Position numbers and translations under genes: made by a program | NCBI GenBank assembly: GCA_012960755.1 | Contig: DUAT01000057.1 | Span: 291,909 to 355,908, forward strand | Origin: Gammaproteobacteria bacterium | Lineage (GTDB): Bacteria; Pseudomonadota; Gammaproteobacteria; Pseudomonadales; Azotimanducaceae_A | DNA length: 64,000 nt | Reading direction: 5' to 3' | Notes under the pieces: model-generated | Told to the model about the DNA's origin: nothing | Databases searched by the model: none | What the model saw: the letters and a program-made list of their open reading frames with translations, nothing else | Part shown: positions 34,419 through 44,358 of the stretch, piece after piece | How the letters are laid out: each line of letters starts with the position of its first letter | Numbering within the stretch: position 1 is the stretch's first letter

Positions 34419-35752
34419 ACCTGATCACACGCCAGAACTGGGTAGACAACGATAACGGACTCGTAGATCGAAGAATTTTCTCTGACGTCGAAATTTATCA
34501 GACTGAACTAAAAAAGATATTCGCCCGGGGCTGGAATTTCATGTGCCATGAATCGCAAATTCCTGAATCCGGTAACTTTTTCCTTAACTACATCGGCGAG
34601 GACCAGGTCATTGTAGTCAGGGATCGAAACCAGCAGGTCCAGGTACTGCTCAATTCCTGCCCCCACCGCGGCAATACGGTCTGCCGGGCGGATCAGGGTA
34701 AAACCCGCTCATTTTTCTGCTCGTACCATGGTTGGAACTTCGACCTCGATGGCAAACTGGTAGGCGTGCCGGGATTCGAACCTTTTTACAAGGGAGATCT
34801 GGATAAAGATAAATGGGGCCTCGCCAAAGCAGCCCAGGTCGAAAGTTACAAAGGCTTTGTTTTTGCGACACTGGATCCCGATGCCATCGCCCTTGGCGAT
34901 TTTCTTGGCTGGGTAGGTCGACTTGGGTTGGATCTGATTGCAGAACAGGGTGATGTTGAAGTAGTCGACGGCATCCAGAAAAACCGTATCCAGTGCAACT
35001 GGAAACTGGCGGTTGACAACCTGTTTGACTGGTACCATCCCAAGGTCAGCCATGCTTCGGCAATTAGAACCGGAATCATGTCTGAAGAATCCATGTACCC
35101 GATGAGCCAGATGGTTATTCTGGGTGAATATGGTCATGCTATCGGCGGGCCCGGTGTCAGTGAAGATGAACAACGGCGACTGGAAGAAAAATATGCCGAT
35201 CTTTACTCCACAGCTAACCTTGAAAAACCGAAGTCGCCAAATTCCTGGCGTGCCAACCAACAAGCAATTCAGGAACTCGGACCGGTGGGTATCCGCTCGA
35301 AAGGCCACCCCAATATTTTTCCCAATCTCTGGGTGTCTACCGGTGGGACACAACTTTGTTTGCGTCTTCCAAAGGGACCGCTTGAAACCGAGCTCTGGTG
35401 GTTCACCTTTGTAAACAAAAACCTGTCAACAGAAACGAAACGACGGATAATCCAGGGGGCGATCCATTTTTTTGGCCCTGCAGGAATGCTGGAACAGGAC
35501 GATGGCGAGAACTGGAGCCACTCAACCAGGGGGTCCCGGGGAGTGGTTACCGGTGATCGCCCCCTTAACTTTAGAATGGGATTGGGTCAGGACAAAGTGA
35601 GATCCGATCAGTCGGGTCAGTCCAGTATTGAAACCGTCGTCAATGAACACGGCCAACGCTGGACCTACCGATCATGGCAGGAATGGATGAAGGCCGACAA
35701 CTGGTCGGATCTGGTGAAAAACCACTCCCCTGAACCAAAGGGGCAGGTTTGA
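34415..35752 (+). CDS. Rieske ring-hydroxylating dioxygenase, alpha subunit
   Basis: 445 residues. Rieske [2Fe-2S] ligands: CPHRG (about residue 82) and CSYHGW (about residue 102), the CxH...CxxH pattern. The mononuclear iron site is in NWKLAVDNLFDWYHPKVSHAS, with the conserved Asp and two His; the third carboxylate ligand lies further on. Length matches biphenyl/benzoate-type alpha subunits. It overlaps PhyH by 4 bases and is followed by the beta subunit after one base. The cis-diol dehydrogenase downstream supports ring cis-dihydroxylation. A ferredoxin and reductase must come from elsewhere. Confidence 0.95.
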   Translation: MNLITRQNWVDNDNGLVDRRIFSDVEIYQTELKKIFARGWNFMCHESQIPESGNFFLNYIGEDQVIVVRDRNQQVQVLLNSCPHRGNTVCRADQGKTRSFFCSYHGWNFDLDGKLVGVPGFEPFYKGDLDKDKWGLAKAAQVESYKGFVFATLDPDAIALGDFLGWVGRLGLDLIAEQGDVEVVDGIQKNRIQCNWKLAVDNLFDWYHPKVSHASAIRTGIMSEESMYPMSQMVILGEYGHAIGGPGVSEDEQRRLEEKYADLYSTANLEKPKSPNSWRANQQAIQELGPVGIRSKGHPNIFPNLWVSTGGTQLCLRLPKGPLETELWWFTFVNKNLSTETKRRIIQGAIHFFGPAGMLEQDDGENWSHSTRGSRGVVTGDRPLNFRMGLGQDKVRSDQSGQSSIETVVNEHGQRWTYRSWQEWMKADNWSDLVKNHSPEPKGQV

Positions 35753-35753
35753 T

Positions 35754-36308
35754 ATGCCTGAACAATCAAATACCGAGCCATCAAACACCGAGCTATCAAC
35801 CCCGGATCTTATGCTCCTGCAATTCGAGGTGGAGCAGTTTCTCTACCACGAAGCAAAACTGTTAGACGAGCGCCGTTATGACGAATGGATAAATCTGTTA
35901 ACGGAGGATATTCACTACTGGATGCCAATCCGCCGCACCACAACAACCAGGGAAATCAACAAGGAATTTACAGAACCAGGCGCCATGGCCTTTTTCGACG
36001 ATGATCTGGAAATGTTAAAGATGCGCGTAAAAAAAATGGCCGCTGGAAACGCCTGGTCTGAAGACCCGCCTTCCCGAACTCGCCACTTCGTGAGCAATAT
36101 TCATATAAGTGGCGTCCAGGGAGATGAGATCAAAGTTGAGCTGAACTTTCACCTTTATCGAACCCGTCTTGAAAGCGAAGAGGATAGCTGGATCGGTCGA
36201 AGGCAGGATCTGATCCGGCGGACTGACAACAGCTTCATGCTCGCCCGCCGTCACATTTTTTTAGAGCAGACGGTGATTCTCTCGCAGAATATGAGCAGTA
36301 TGTTTTAG
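35754..36308 (+). CDS. ring-hydroxylating dioxygenase, beta subunit
   Basis: 184 residues, the NTF2-like beta subunit: FEVEQFLYHEAKLLDERRYDEWINLLTEDIHYWMPI is the family signature; SRTRHFVSNI and the end ARRHIFLEQT complete it. The first 20 residues are a low-complexity stretch with a duplicated NTE-S pattern (SNTEPSNTELS). It begins one base after the alpha stop. It has no catalytic metal itself; it builds the alpha3-beta3 oxygenase. Confidence 0.95.
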   Translation: MPEQSNTEPSNTELSTPDLMLLQFEVEQFLYHEAKLLDERRYDEWINLLTEDIHYWMPIRRTTTTREINKEFTEPGAMAFFDDDLEMLKMRVKKMAAGNAWSEDPPSRTRHFVSNIHISGVQGDEIKVELNFHLYRTRLESEEDSWIGRRQDLIRRTDNSFMLARRHIFLEQTVILSQNMSSMF

Positions 36309-36326
36309 CACAAGGGAAAATGAACA

Positions 36327-37178
36327 ATGGCGCGTCTTGAAAACGAAGTCACTTTGATTACCGGTGGCGCCTCTGGTCTTGGGTTGGCCATCGTTGAGCG
36401 ATTTCTGCAGGAAGGTGCGAACATTGCGGTGCTCGACAAATCCTCCGATGCCATTGAATCCTTAAAGACAAAAGTCCATGACCTGGGATACGACGATAAA
36501 TTGCTAACCATCCCTGGTGATGTACGCGTTTACGACGATAACGCAACGGCAGTCTCTGCCTGCGTCGATAAATTCGGAAAACTTGACTGTATTATTGGTA
36601 ACGCGGGTATCTGGGACTTTTCGAAGTCGCTCATCGGCTTACCGGTGGACACTCTGGATGAGTCGTTTGACGATTTGTTTCACACCAATGTAAAGGGCTA
36701 CCTGAATCTTGCGAAAGCTGCTCTGGAACCACTCACCCGTAGTCGTGGCTCGATGATTTTTACAGCGTCAAATGCAGGCTTTTACCCCGATGGTGGCGGA
36801 CCATTGTACACCGCAACCAAACATGCCGTTGTCGGTTTAATCCGCCAATTTGCGTTTGAACTGGCACCCTACATCCGGGTTAACGGCGTCGCGCCGGGAG
36901 CCATTGATACCAATTTGCGAGGTTCGACCGCACTTGGACAAGCGGAACAGGTAATTCCCGGCGAGGCGCTCGCCCAATCCATTCCCGATATCGTACCCGT
37001 GGGTGTTATGCCGACGCCAAAAGAGTATGCCGGTGCTTACGTATTCTTCGCATCCCGGGAGGACAATATCCCTTCAACCGGCGTCATTCTGAATCATGAT
37101 GGAGGTGTTGGCGTCCGGGGATTTACCAGAACCCGTGGCGGTGACAAACTGGCTCAGAAGCTGGGCATTACCGACTAG
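36327..37178 (+). CDS. cis-dihydrodiol dehydrogenase (BphB/HcaB-like SDR)
   Basis: 283-residue SDR. TGGASGLGLAIVERF, NAGIWDFSKSL, FTASNAGFYPDGGGPLYTATKHA (catalytic Ser, Tyr, Lys) and ELAPYIRVNGVAPGAIDTNLRG closely follow biphenyl-2,3-dihydrodiol dehydrogenase BphB. It would oxidise the dioxygenase product to a catechol with NAD+. ATG 36327 lies 18 bases after the beta subunit. Last gene of the run; no extradiol ring-cleavage enzyme follows, so the pathway is incomplete in this window. Confidence 0.9.
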   Translation: MARLENEVTLITGGASGLGLAIVERFLQEGANIAVLDKSSDAIESLKTKVHDLGYDDKLLTIPGDVRVYDDNATAVSACVDKFGKLDCIIGNAGIWDFSKSLIGLPVDTLDESFDDLFHTNVKGYLNLAKAALEPLTRSRGSMIFTASNAGFYPDGGGPLYTATKHAVVGLIRQFAFELAPYIRVNGVAPGAIDTNLRGSTALGQAEQVIPGEALAQSIPDIVPVGVMPTPKEYAGAYVFFASREDNIPSTGVILNHDGGVGVRGFTRTRGGDKLAQKLGITD

Positions 37179-37188
37179 GTGCATCCGT

Positions 37189-38061
37189 TTACTGGTTTTT
37201 AGCCCCCACCTGCTGCGACAGTACAATAGCCACCCCACCCAGTGTTGCTACAGAAGCCAGCACCAGACGGAGCGTTGCGGGTTCGGTCAGCAACAGAACA
37301 CCACCGAATGCCGCAATCACCGGCACGGAGAGCTGAACAGTAGCAGCCTGAGTTGCGCTCAACCCTGAAAGAGCCGCATACCAGATGACATAGCCACAAC
37401 CTGAGGTAATGGCCCCGGATGCCACAGCGAGTATCAGTCCATAAACAGAACTGTGGAAGTGTGGTAGAAAGAACAGGCTGACAAGAAGCACCAGCGGTAC
37501 AGAATACAAAAAATTCCTCGCTGTCGCTTCAAGCGGATCCGCCGTACTTCTGCCCAGGAGCGAATAAAACCCCCAGGCAATACCGGCGACAATCATCAGT
37601 GTCGCTCCCAGTGGATCGGGTGCCGTAACGCCCGGAAGCACTAGGTAGATAAGCCCCAGTATCGCCAGTACAAAACCTATCCAGGAAACCACTGGGAACT
37701 TCTCACCTTCGCGAAGCGCCACCACGAACATCGTAAGTTGAACCGCCCCAAACAGTAGTAAGGCACCGGTACTCGCACTGAGAGAAAGGTATGCAAAGGA
37801 GAAGAAAACCAAGTAGATCAACAGTGCTGCTACCGTCCGCCAATTCGTCGGTAACCGTGAATAGGAACCGCCCCGAAACATCAGGATCAAACCCAGCATC
37901 AACGCTCCGGCAATTGTTCTGGCGGAAGTGAAGGTCGCAGCATCAATCAAATCGCCAGCCAGCGCCAGGCGGCACAGTAGAGAGTTTGCGGCAAAAGCTA
38001 GCATGGCTATCGCCGTTAATACCGCTGTATGGGTGATCGTTTGTTGTCTTGCTTCTGGCAT
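37189..38061 (-). CDS. EamA (DMT) family transporter
   Basis: 290 residues with ten predicted hydrophobic helices in two five-helix halves, typical of EamA permeases. N-terminal half begins AIAMLAFAANSLLCRLAL; the second half begins PLGATLMIVAGIAWGFYSLLGR. Start ATG 38061. It converges on the diol dehydrogenase gene, and 130 bases separate it from the plus-strand hypothetical gene. It exports or imports small metabolites such as amino acids; no substrate can be assigned. Confidence 0.93.
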   Translation of the reverse strand: MPEARQQTITHTAVLTAIAMLAFAANSLLCRLALAGDLIDAATFTSARTIAGALMLGLILMFRGGSYSRLPTNWRTVAALLIYLVFFSFAYLSLSASTGALLLFGAVQLTMFVVALREGEKFPVVSWIGFVLAILGLIYLVLPGVTAPDPLGATLMIVAGIAWGFYSLLGRSTADPLEATARNFLYSVPLVLLVSLFFLPHFHSSVYGLILAVASGAITSGCGYVIWYAALSGLSATQAATVQLSVPVIAAFGGVLLLTEPATLRLVLASVATLGGVAIVLSQQVGAKNQ

Positions 38062-38191
38062 AACGCCAGTATTTCATTGTAAAACAACGACCTCAAGTGG
38101 TGCTATGATTCCTTGTGAAGCGACCCACAAATCGATTCGCCAATCAGGGAGGCGAGTTGGCCGCCATAGAGTTCGAACACAGGAGTCTGTC

Positions 38192-38455
38192 ATGACAGAA
38201 ACGGAATTAACCAATCACGAAGTCACTATCTGTTTAAAGGGTGGTGCGGTACTCGGCCCCTATCGTGCAACCTGGAGTAAAGACAAACCAACCGATGTCA
38301 GGGAACTGACCATCGAGTATGAAAACTTCCTAAGGGGTGTTGATCAAAAGCGATTTAAATATCACCTCCACGATCTGCACTCCCATACCGCACATTCAGT
38401 GATTCTGAAATTTGACAACGTCACGGCAATCTATGATCAGGTAACGCTCAGCTGA
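38192..38455 (+). CDS. hypothetical 87-residue protein
   Basis: Starts at ATG 38192 with AGGAG 7 bases upstream. Beta-rich soluble protein (HEVTICLKGGAVLGPYRATW, VRELTIEYENFL, HSVILKFDNVTAIYDQV). No signal peptide or membrane helix. A longer frame to 37928 overlaps the EamA gene on the other strand and is discounted. I recognise no family. Confidence 0.7.
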   Translation: MTETELTNHEVTICLKGGAVLGPYRATWSKDKPTDVRELTIEYENFLRGVDQKRFKYHLHDLHSHTAHSVILKFDNVTAIYDQVTLS

Positions 38456-38462
38456 TAATGGC

Positions 38463-39230
38463 TTATTCAGGTAGGGAACGTCGGCGTAACCGCTGCATGC
38501 CGTGCAGCCATCGGTCAATATCATCGCCTTTGCGTCGCACATAGTCTTCAACTTCAGGATGTGGTAGGACATGAAAGCGTTCTTGCCTGATGCATTCGAC
38601 GACAGTATCAGCAAGCAGATCCGGTTCAATAATGCCATCGGTCTGGCCATCACCCAGACTCTTGGGTGCCATTGCGGTGTTAACTCCCTGGGGACATAGA
38701 ACTGATACCTTAATACCATCATCAGCATGGGTAATAGAAATGAATTCAGCCAACTTAACGGCGGCTGCTTTCGTGACGGTGTACGGACCAGAGCCAATAG
38801 CTGCCAATAATCCTGCCGCCGAAGCCGTATTCAGCAGATAGCCATCACCACGCTCAATCATCCCCGGCAGCACTGCCCGGGCTGCGTACAGATGCGACAT
38901 TACATGTAGTTCCCATTGCTGCTGCCACACCTCATTTTCCGCATCAGTCAGCAGCCCTGCGCCACCGGCGCCAGCGTTTGAACAGAACAGGTCGATTTGC
39001 CCATGTCCAGCAAGGGTACGCTCAACCACACCCATGATCTGGCTTTCATCGGTGACGTCGCATACCTCGCCTGAGCAACCTAGCTCAGCAGCCGCAGCCT
39101 GAACGGCCTCTTCTACCAAATCTACGAGCACCACGGCTTTTGCACCTTCTTCCAGAAAAGCTCTGCCCATTGCCTGGCCAATACCACCACTGCCACCAGT
39201 GATTACTGCGACTTTATCTTGTAGTTCCAT
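38463..39230 (-). CDS. SDR family oxidoreductase
   Basis: 255 residues: TGGSGGIGQAMGRA (nucleotide motif), CDVTDESQI, CSNAGAGG, NTASAAGLL (Ser), YTVTKAA (Tyr, Lys). ATG 39230 is the natural family start, although AAGGA lies 12 bases away, further than ideal. The end (LPHPEVEDYVRRKGDDIDRWLHGM) is a helical tail as in SDRs acting on large substrates. It stands alone, convergent with the 87-residue gene. Confidence 0.92.
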   Translation of the reverse strand: MELQDKVAVITGGSGGIGQAMGRAFLEEGAKAVVLVDLVEEAVQAAAAELGCSGEVCDVTDESQIMGVVERTLAGHGQIDLFCSNAGAGGAGLLTDAENEVWQQQWELHVMSHLYAARAVLPGMIERGDGYLLNTASAAGLLAAIGSGPYTVTKAAAVKLAEFISITHADDGIKVSVLCPQGVNTAMAPKSLGDGQTDGIIEPDLLADTVVECIRQERFHVLPHPEVEDYVRRKGDDIDRWLHGMQRLRRRSLPE

Positions 39231-39315
39231 AATTTCAATAAATCCTTAATGTGAGATGCCAGAACCATATATCCAGCTGGCTATCTACGCAAGGATTTGT
39301 GTGGGTGGGTAATAG

Positions 39316-42021
39316 CTAAAGCAGTTCAGTGATAGGTATCTTCAGCCCCACCCCAAATCCCTGTGCGAAATCCACCCCGATCTCTTTCAGAATATCAAGG
39401 ACTTCATTATCCTCTACGAATTCAGCAATGGTTTTCTTACCCATGGAGTGTGCAACTTCGTTAATTGACTTGACCACTGCATAATCACTCGCACTGGTTT
39501 TGATGTCTGTGACAAAAATGCCATCTATCTTGACGTAATCTACGGGCAGACTTCTCAAGTACGAATAGGAAGAGACGCCCGTGCCAAAGTCATCCAATGA
39601 AAACTGGACACCGATTACCTGCATTTTTTCAATGAACTCAACCACGTTATTGATGTTGCCGATCACGGCTTTTTCAGTAATTTCGAAGCATATTTTCGAA
39701 GTAGGCAATCGTGTTTTGTGGAATTGTTCAAGTATGAATTCCATAAAGTCATCTTCAGCCAGTGAATTCCCAGATATATTAATAGTAAAGGCTCCCAGAT
39801 GGTTCAGGCGTAGAAAGTTGTTAGCAATGAATTCGAACGTGTTTGTTATGACCCAGCGATCAATACCACCCATCCGGTTGTAGGTTTCCGCAGCAACAAT
39901 AAAATCTTGCGGCGGCATCGGCTCATCATTTCCATCAAGTATGGTGAGCAATATCTCATAGTGTGGGAGTTCCTCTGAATCCTTGGCATTGGGTTGTATT
40001 AACTGGCAGTTCAGTAAAAATCTACCCTCTTCTATGGACCTATCAATCTGAGCAATGAAATTCATGATCTCTTTTCGATGGGCCAGGTCTGAGTCATCAG
40101 ATTCATAAATCTGAACTGTGTTTCGGCTTGAACTATTTGCCGTGAAACAAGCTGTATTCATTCCCCTCATCACACTTGTTGTACTTATGGTCTGTTCATC
40201 TACATTTACCACACCGCCACTGATGGTGAGAGAAAGCTTCCCGTCAGGCTGCTCGAATTTAAATGTTTTTACTGCCGTGCAAACCTCCTGGACTATTTGC
40301 ATACCCTCCTGCGCACTACAACCTTCAATTAGAAGGCCAAACTCATCGCCGCTCAAACGAGATAAGACAGCTTCTTTAGGGATCACGTTTTGAATGACGT
40401 CACTTGCTTCAATTAACAGGCCGTGAGCCGTAGTGCGTTCTTCTGAACAATCTACATCTTCAAATTGATCAATGTACAACATAGCGACAACATGGTGTGT
40501 TTTTTCTCTCTTGGCTAGTCCAATAACTCGTGACAGCTGGTATTCAAACTCTTTTTGATTTATGAGCCCGGTCAGCTTATCGTGAGTGGCCGGATGTGTC
40601 AGTTGGTTATTCATGTTCTGCAACATGCAGTGAGATGCTCTATCTGTCAGTGACAGATTCGATTCTTCAATTATCATTGCATGGCGTTTAATTGTCATCG
40701 AGGTAAATTGTTCAACTGTCAGCTCGTTCTGTTTTATACCTCGACGATTAACAAAAACCATGTCAGTTCTCTCTTCATTCACCCAGGCCAAGATGGCCAT
40801 CTGTGGTACTTCGATGTCGCTGACAAATTTAATCCACTCGCCGACACCAAGGCGCCGAACTCGATCAATCGAGGCTGATAGGACCAACAACAGCAACGAG
40901 CAGACTGATAAAACTTTTAATTTGAAGTGCGATGGACCCACCAGACCCACTAAAAGATCTCGCAGAACCGCAACGCCCTTGAGTAGAAAACTAAGTTCGT
41001 CTTTCTTCCGCAACTCCAGGATATGGCCGACAATACTTGCCAGGGATTCAAGACTGGAAATGTTCTCCGCAGTGAATGGTGTGTCAGCTGACCTTTCAAA
41101 AACCAAAGTACCAACAACACCTGACCGTCCCTGCAACTGAACAGTACAACTGGCGCCACAACCATCTTGCTTCATCAATTCGGTATGCGCCCTAACAATG
41201 ACCTTCTTACGATCAGGGCATTCGGGAATAACGATAGTGCTGGACTGATCGGCTGACTCTTCCATAGCGGCCTCGATTCGACGCACCAGTTGCGTACGGG
41301 AATCAAACTTTGCATTGTTAGACAATGCTAAAAGTTGAGTCGTCATTCCATTTACGGTACCCAGGCTGACACGGTCACACTTGAAACTTTCCGCCAGGCG
41401 ATTAACTGTATCCAACGCCATTTGTTTAGTATCTGACTGCGCAAGAGCCGCTTCGATCAGGTCGATTGAAAATGTGCCAAGCTCCTGCAGACGAGTCGCT
41501 TGCCGTCCTATCAACTTGTCAATCCACATCCCGCCCCATTGGAGTAACTGTAGTATGGCTTGTTGCTGGGCTTCGGAGCGCGTAGAGATCATTAACACAA
41601 CGACGCCGACTACCTGTTCACCCGCTATCAATGGGCAGCCGATCAGATCGCAACTCTTTAGGTCACCCAGTCCTTCGTGATTGACTGTATGAGTGAGCCC
41701 TGTGCCTTCTGCCATCACCCGCTTGCTCATCTGTTTCAGCAACGGATCCTTTTTTTCATTGTTCGGCCAGTTCGCAATCCAAGCTGGTTTTGAATTGGCA
41801 TTGGGGTCGCAAAAAATTCCACCGTGAATCACTCCCGCTACCATTTCGCACTGCCACAGAAGCCAGGATTGTGCGATCTCCAGGGGTAAGACCTGATTAT
41901 CAGTCAGCTTGGCCGGGTCAGGTTTCGGAGATGGCCCATCCGACTCAATTGCATCCACAGGTGTCCATGGCTCATCCTGAGTCTCCGTTACCTTGGTTGC
42001 CATAAGTGCTCGATTTTCCAT
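39316..42021 (-). CDS. GAF-GGDEF-EAL c-di-GMP signalling protein
   Basis: 901 residues. Two GAF-like regions (about 40-170 and 180-340), then a hydrophobic helix (KVLSVCSLLLLVLSAS, near 375), a short PilZ/DUF1631-like strand region (ILAWVNEERTDMVFVNRRG), a GGDEF domain with SGDEF (LSGDEFGLL), and a C-terminal EAL domain. EAL residues are kept: EILL for EAL, NISGNSL, CFEITEK, DDFGTG, VKIDG, AEFVED and the final AQGFG. So phosphodiesterase activity is plausible, and the cyclase site is near-consensus. One helix suggests membrane anchoring. It stands alone; the signal for the GAF domains is unknown. Confidence 0.9.
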   Translation of the reverse strand: MENRALMATKVTETQDEPWTPVDAIESDGPSPKPDPAKLTDNQVLPLEIAQSWLLWQCEMVAGVIHGGIFCDPNANSKPAWIANWPNNEKKDPLLKQMSKRVMAEGTGLTHTVNHEGLGDLKSCDLIGCPLIAGEQVVGVVVLMISTRSEAQQQAILQLLQWGGMWIDKLIGRQATRLQELGTFSIDLIEAALAQSDTKQMALDTVNRLAESFKCDRVSLGTVNGMTTQLLALSNNAKFDSRTQLVRRIEAAMEESADQSSTIVIPECPDRKKVIVRAHTELMKQDGCGASCTVQLQGRSGVVGTLVFERSADTPFTAENISSLESLASIVGHILELRKKDELSFLLKGVAVLRDLLVGLVGPSHFKLKVLSVCSLLLLVLSASIDRVRRLGVGEWIKFVSDIEVPQMAILAWVNEERTDMVFVNRRGIKQNELTVEQFTSMTIKRHAMIIEESNLSLTDRASHCMLQNMNNQLTHPATHDKLTGLINQKEFEYQLSRVIGLAKREKTHHVVAMLYIDQFEDVDCSEERTTAHGLLIEASDVIQNVIPKEAVLSRLSGDEFGLLIEGCSAQEGMQIVQEVCTAVKTFKFEQPDGKLSLTISGGVVNVDEQTISTTSVMRGMNTACFTANSSSRNTVQIYESDDSDLAHRKEIMNFIAQIDRSIEEGRFLLNCQLIQPNAKDSEELPHYEILLTILDGNDEPMPPQDFIVAAETYNRMGGIDRWVITNTFEFIANNFLRLNHLGAFTINISGNSLAEDDFMEFILEQFHKTRLPTSKICFEITEKAVIGNINNVVEFIEKMQVIGVQFSLDDFGTGVSSYSYLRSLPVDYVKIDGIFVTDIKTSASDYAVVKSINEVAHSMGKKTIAEFVEDNEVLDILKEIGVDFAQGFGVGLKIPITELL

Positions 42022-42255
42022 GCTTCTTATGTATACGTCTTAAACAAAGTGATACCAAGCATACGATATTGGTTTCAACGGCGATGTTTTATTGCATTTG
42101 TGCAAGTACTTGAAATGAAACGCTTACCGCCATTTGTGTGGGTCCCGATTCGTTCCAGATGGTAACCGAATCCATCGATCTTCCGGCCGCTAGCTAGACC
42201 CGCGCCAGCGTTATCGTTATCGTGTATCCCACAGAATGATCAGGAAGACTCTCAA

Positions 42256-44340
42256 ATGCGTTTTTTCTCCTCGGCCGTAATGGTAATTGGTTGCCTGTTG
42301 ATTTTTGGATGTACACCTGATGAACCTGTTGAACCGTCCCGGACTGAAACCCCAATCCCTGAAGTTTCCTGGCCAATGCATGGCCAGGATCCCGGTGAGG
42401 CTCGTTACAGCGAGTTAACCGACATTAACCAGGAAACAGTTTCAGAGCTGGGTGTCGCCTGGAGTTATGAACTGGGTTCCACTCGTGGGGTAGAGACCAC
42501 ACCGATCATTGTCGACGGCGTGATGTACGCAACGGCACCCTGGAGCGTTGTTCATGCGATTGATGCCAGTAGCGGCAAGGGATTGTGGCAGTATGACCCT
42601 GAGGTACCCAGGCAATGGGGGCGCTGGGCCTGCTGTGATGTGGTGAACCGTGGCGTTGCAGTCTGGCGGGACCGCCTGGTCTTCGGCACGCTGGACGGTC
42701 GGCTTGTAGCCCTGGATAAACAAAACGGTAAAAAGCTCTGGGAAGTGCAAACCACACCAACAGACAAGGCCTATACCATCACCGGGGCACCACGAATAGC
42801 CAACAACAAGGTGATTATCGGCAACGGGGGTGCTGAATATGGTGTTCGAGGCTACGTTACTGCATACGATGTAAACACCGGGGAACAGCTATGGCGCTTC
42901 TATACTGTACCGGGAGACCCTTCAAAACCATTGGAACACCCGGATCTTGACATCGCGATACCGACCTGGAGCGGCCAGTGGTGGAAAGCTGGCGGTGGCG
43001 GCACCGCCTGGGACAGCATGGCGTTTGATCCTGCGCTAAATTTAATCTACGTGGGAGCTGGCAACGGTTCCCCCTGGTCACGGTACGAGAGAAGCCCCGG
43101 GGGTGGAGACAATTTGTTTTTGTCTTCGATAATTGCACTCGATGTAGATACCGGCCGATTGAGCTGGCACTACCAGACAACGCCAGGTGACAACTGGGAC
43201 TACACAGCAACCCAACACATTCTGCTAGCTGAACTAACCATCAATGGTGAGGTGCGTCAAGTCCTGCTGCAGGCACCAAAGAATGGATTTCTATATGCTC
43301 TAGACCGTGCCAGCGGTGAACTCTTGTCAGCGACCCACTATGTTGACTTGAACTGGGCAAGCCATGTCGATATTGAAAGTGGGCGGCCCGTAGAAACTGA
43401 AGATGCTAATTATGCCGAGATCCTGAAGAAGGTCACGCCGGGCCCTGCGGGCGGTCACAACTGGCAACCCATGTCTTACAGCCAGAACACACAGCTACTT
43501 TATTTGCCAGCACATGACACCGGCTTGTGGTACAAGAACGACGATGAATTTGTGTATGATCCGGCCACCTGGAACCTGGGTCTCATGTTTGACGACGAGT
43601 TCACGGCCAGTGCCACGAAGGATGCACCGGTATTCCGGGGCCACCTGATTGCCTGGGACCCTGTCGAACGCAGACCCCGCTGGCAGAAACGTCTCAAAGG
43701 TCACTGGAACGGCGGCCTGCTAACCACCGCAGGTGGGCTATTGTTTCAGGGTACCGCAGATGGCCGATTCACTGCATATCGTGACAGCAACGGAGAACAG
43801 CTTTGGCAAATGTCTTCGACCACGGGTTTCTTCGCGCCTCCTGTCACGTATCGCAGCAAGGGTGAACAATATGTTGCAATTGCAGCGGGTATCGGCGGTG
43901 GCATGGGCGCGGTAGTCGAAGGGGCGATGATCAACAGTTATCACAATGAAGGCAGGATCATTGCTTTTAAGCTCGCTGGCAGCGCAGTTATGCCGGTATC
44001 GGCGAAACGTGATTTCTCCCTGCCCAGGTTACCACGAATAAAAACCAAACCGGATCAGATTGCTGAAGGCAGCAGACTCTATGGCAAATATTGCGGCTGG
44101 TGTCATGGTGGCGGCGTAGTAAGCAGTATGTTGTACCCTGACCTTCGCTACTTAAGCCCGGACAAGCATGCGATCTTTAAGGAAATAGTCGTTGATGGTG
44201 CTCTGCAGGGATTGGGAATGCCGAAATTTGACGACGTACTCGATGCCAGCCAAGCACTTGCAATCCAGGCATTTGTCATCGAACAATCGGCGCTCTTACG
44301 AGAAGAGTTAAAACAAGAGTTACAAAAGGAATCGAAGTAA
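42256..44340 (+). CDS. PQQ-dependent alcohol dehydrogenase with cytochrome c domain
   Basis: 694 residues, type II quinohaemoprotein. Export leader ending in FGC (possible lipoprotein Cys). The eight-bladed propeller is visible from repeated tryptophan-docking segments (WSYELGSTRG, GKGLWQYD, GKKLWEVQ, GEQLWRFYT). WACCDVVNRG holds the vicinal Cys pair over PQQ; GDNWDYTATQH carries the catalytic Asp, with Thr at +2 rather than the Asp of lanthanide enzymes, so Ca2+ is likely. The C-terminal domain has haem motif CGWCH (about residue 613) and a Met ligand in GLGMPKFDD. ATG 42256 with AGGAAG upstream. Oxidises alcohols in the periplasm and passes electrons to the respiratory chain. Confidence 0.93.
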   Translation: MRFFSSAVMVIGCLLIFGCTPDEPVEPSRTETPIPEVSWPMHGQDPGEARYSELTDINQETVSELGVAWSYELGSTRGVETTPIIVDGVMYATAPWSVVHAIDASSGKGLWQYDPEVPRQWGRWACCDVVNRGVAVWRDRLVFGTLDGRLVALDKQNGKKLWEVQTTPTDKAYTITGAPRIANNKVIIGNGGAEYGVRGYVTAYDVNTGEQLWRFYTVPGDPSKPLEHPDLDIAIPTWSGQWWKAGGGGTAWDSMAFDPALNLIYVGAGNGSPWSRYERSPGGGDNLFLSSIIALDVDTGRLSWHYQTTPGDNWDYTATQHILLAELTINGEVRQVLLQAPKNGFLYALDRASGELLSATHYVDLNWASHVDIESGRPVETEDANYAEILKKVTPGPAGGHNWQPMSYSQNTQLLYLPAHDTGLWYKNDDEFVYDPATWNLGLMFDDEFTASATKDAPVFRGHLIAWDPVERRPRWQKRLKGHWNGGLLTTAGGLLFQGTADGRFTAYRDSNGEQLWQMSSTTGFFAPPVTYRSKGEQYVAIAAGIGGGMGAVVEGAMINSYHNEGRIIAFKLAGSAVMPVSAKRDFSLPRLPRIKTKPDQIAEGSRLYGKYCGWCHGGGVVSSMLYPDLRYLSPDKHAIFKEIVVDGALQGLGMPKFDDVLDASQALAIQAFVIEQSALLREELKQELQKESK

Positions 44341-44358
44341 TGATCTCGGGGAGCGTAT

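Noticed and set aside
34709..35353. 214-codon minus-strand ORF
   Set aside because: Antisense to the Rieske alpha gene, which has complete cofactor motifs.
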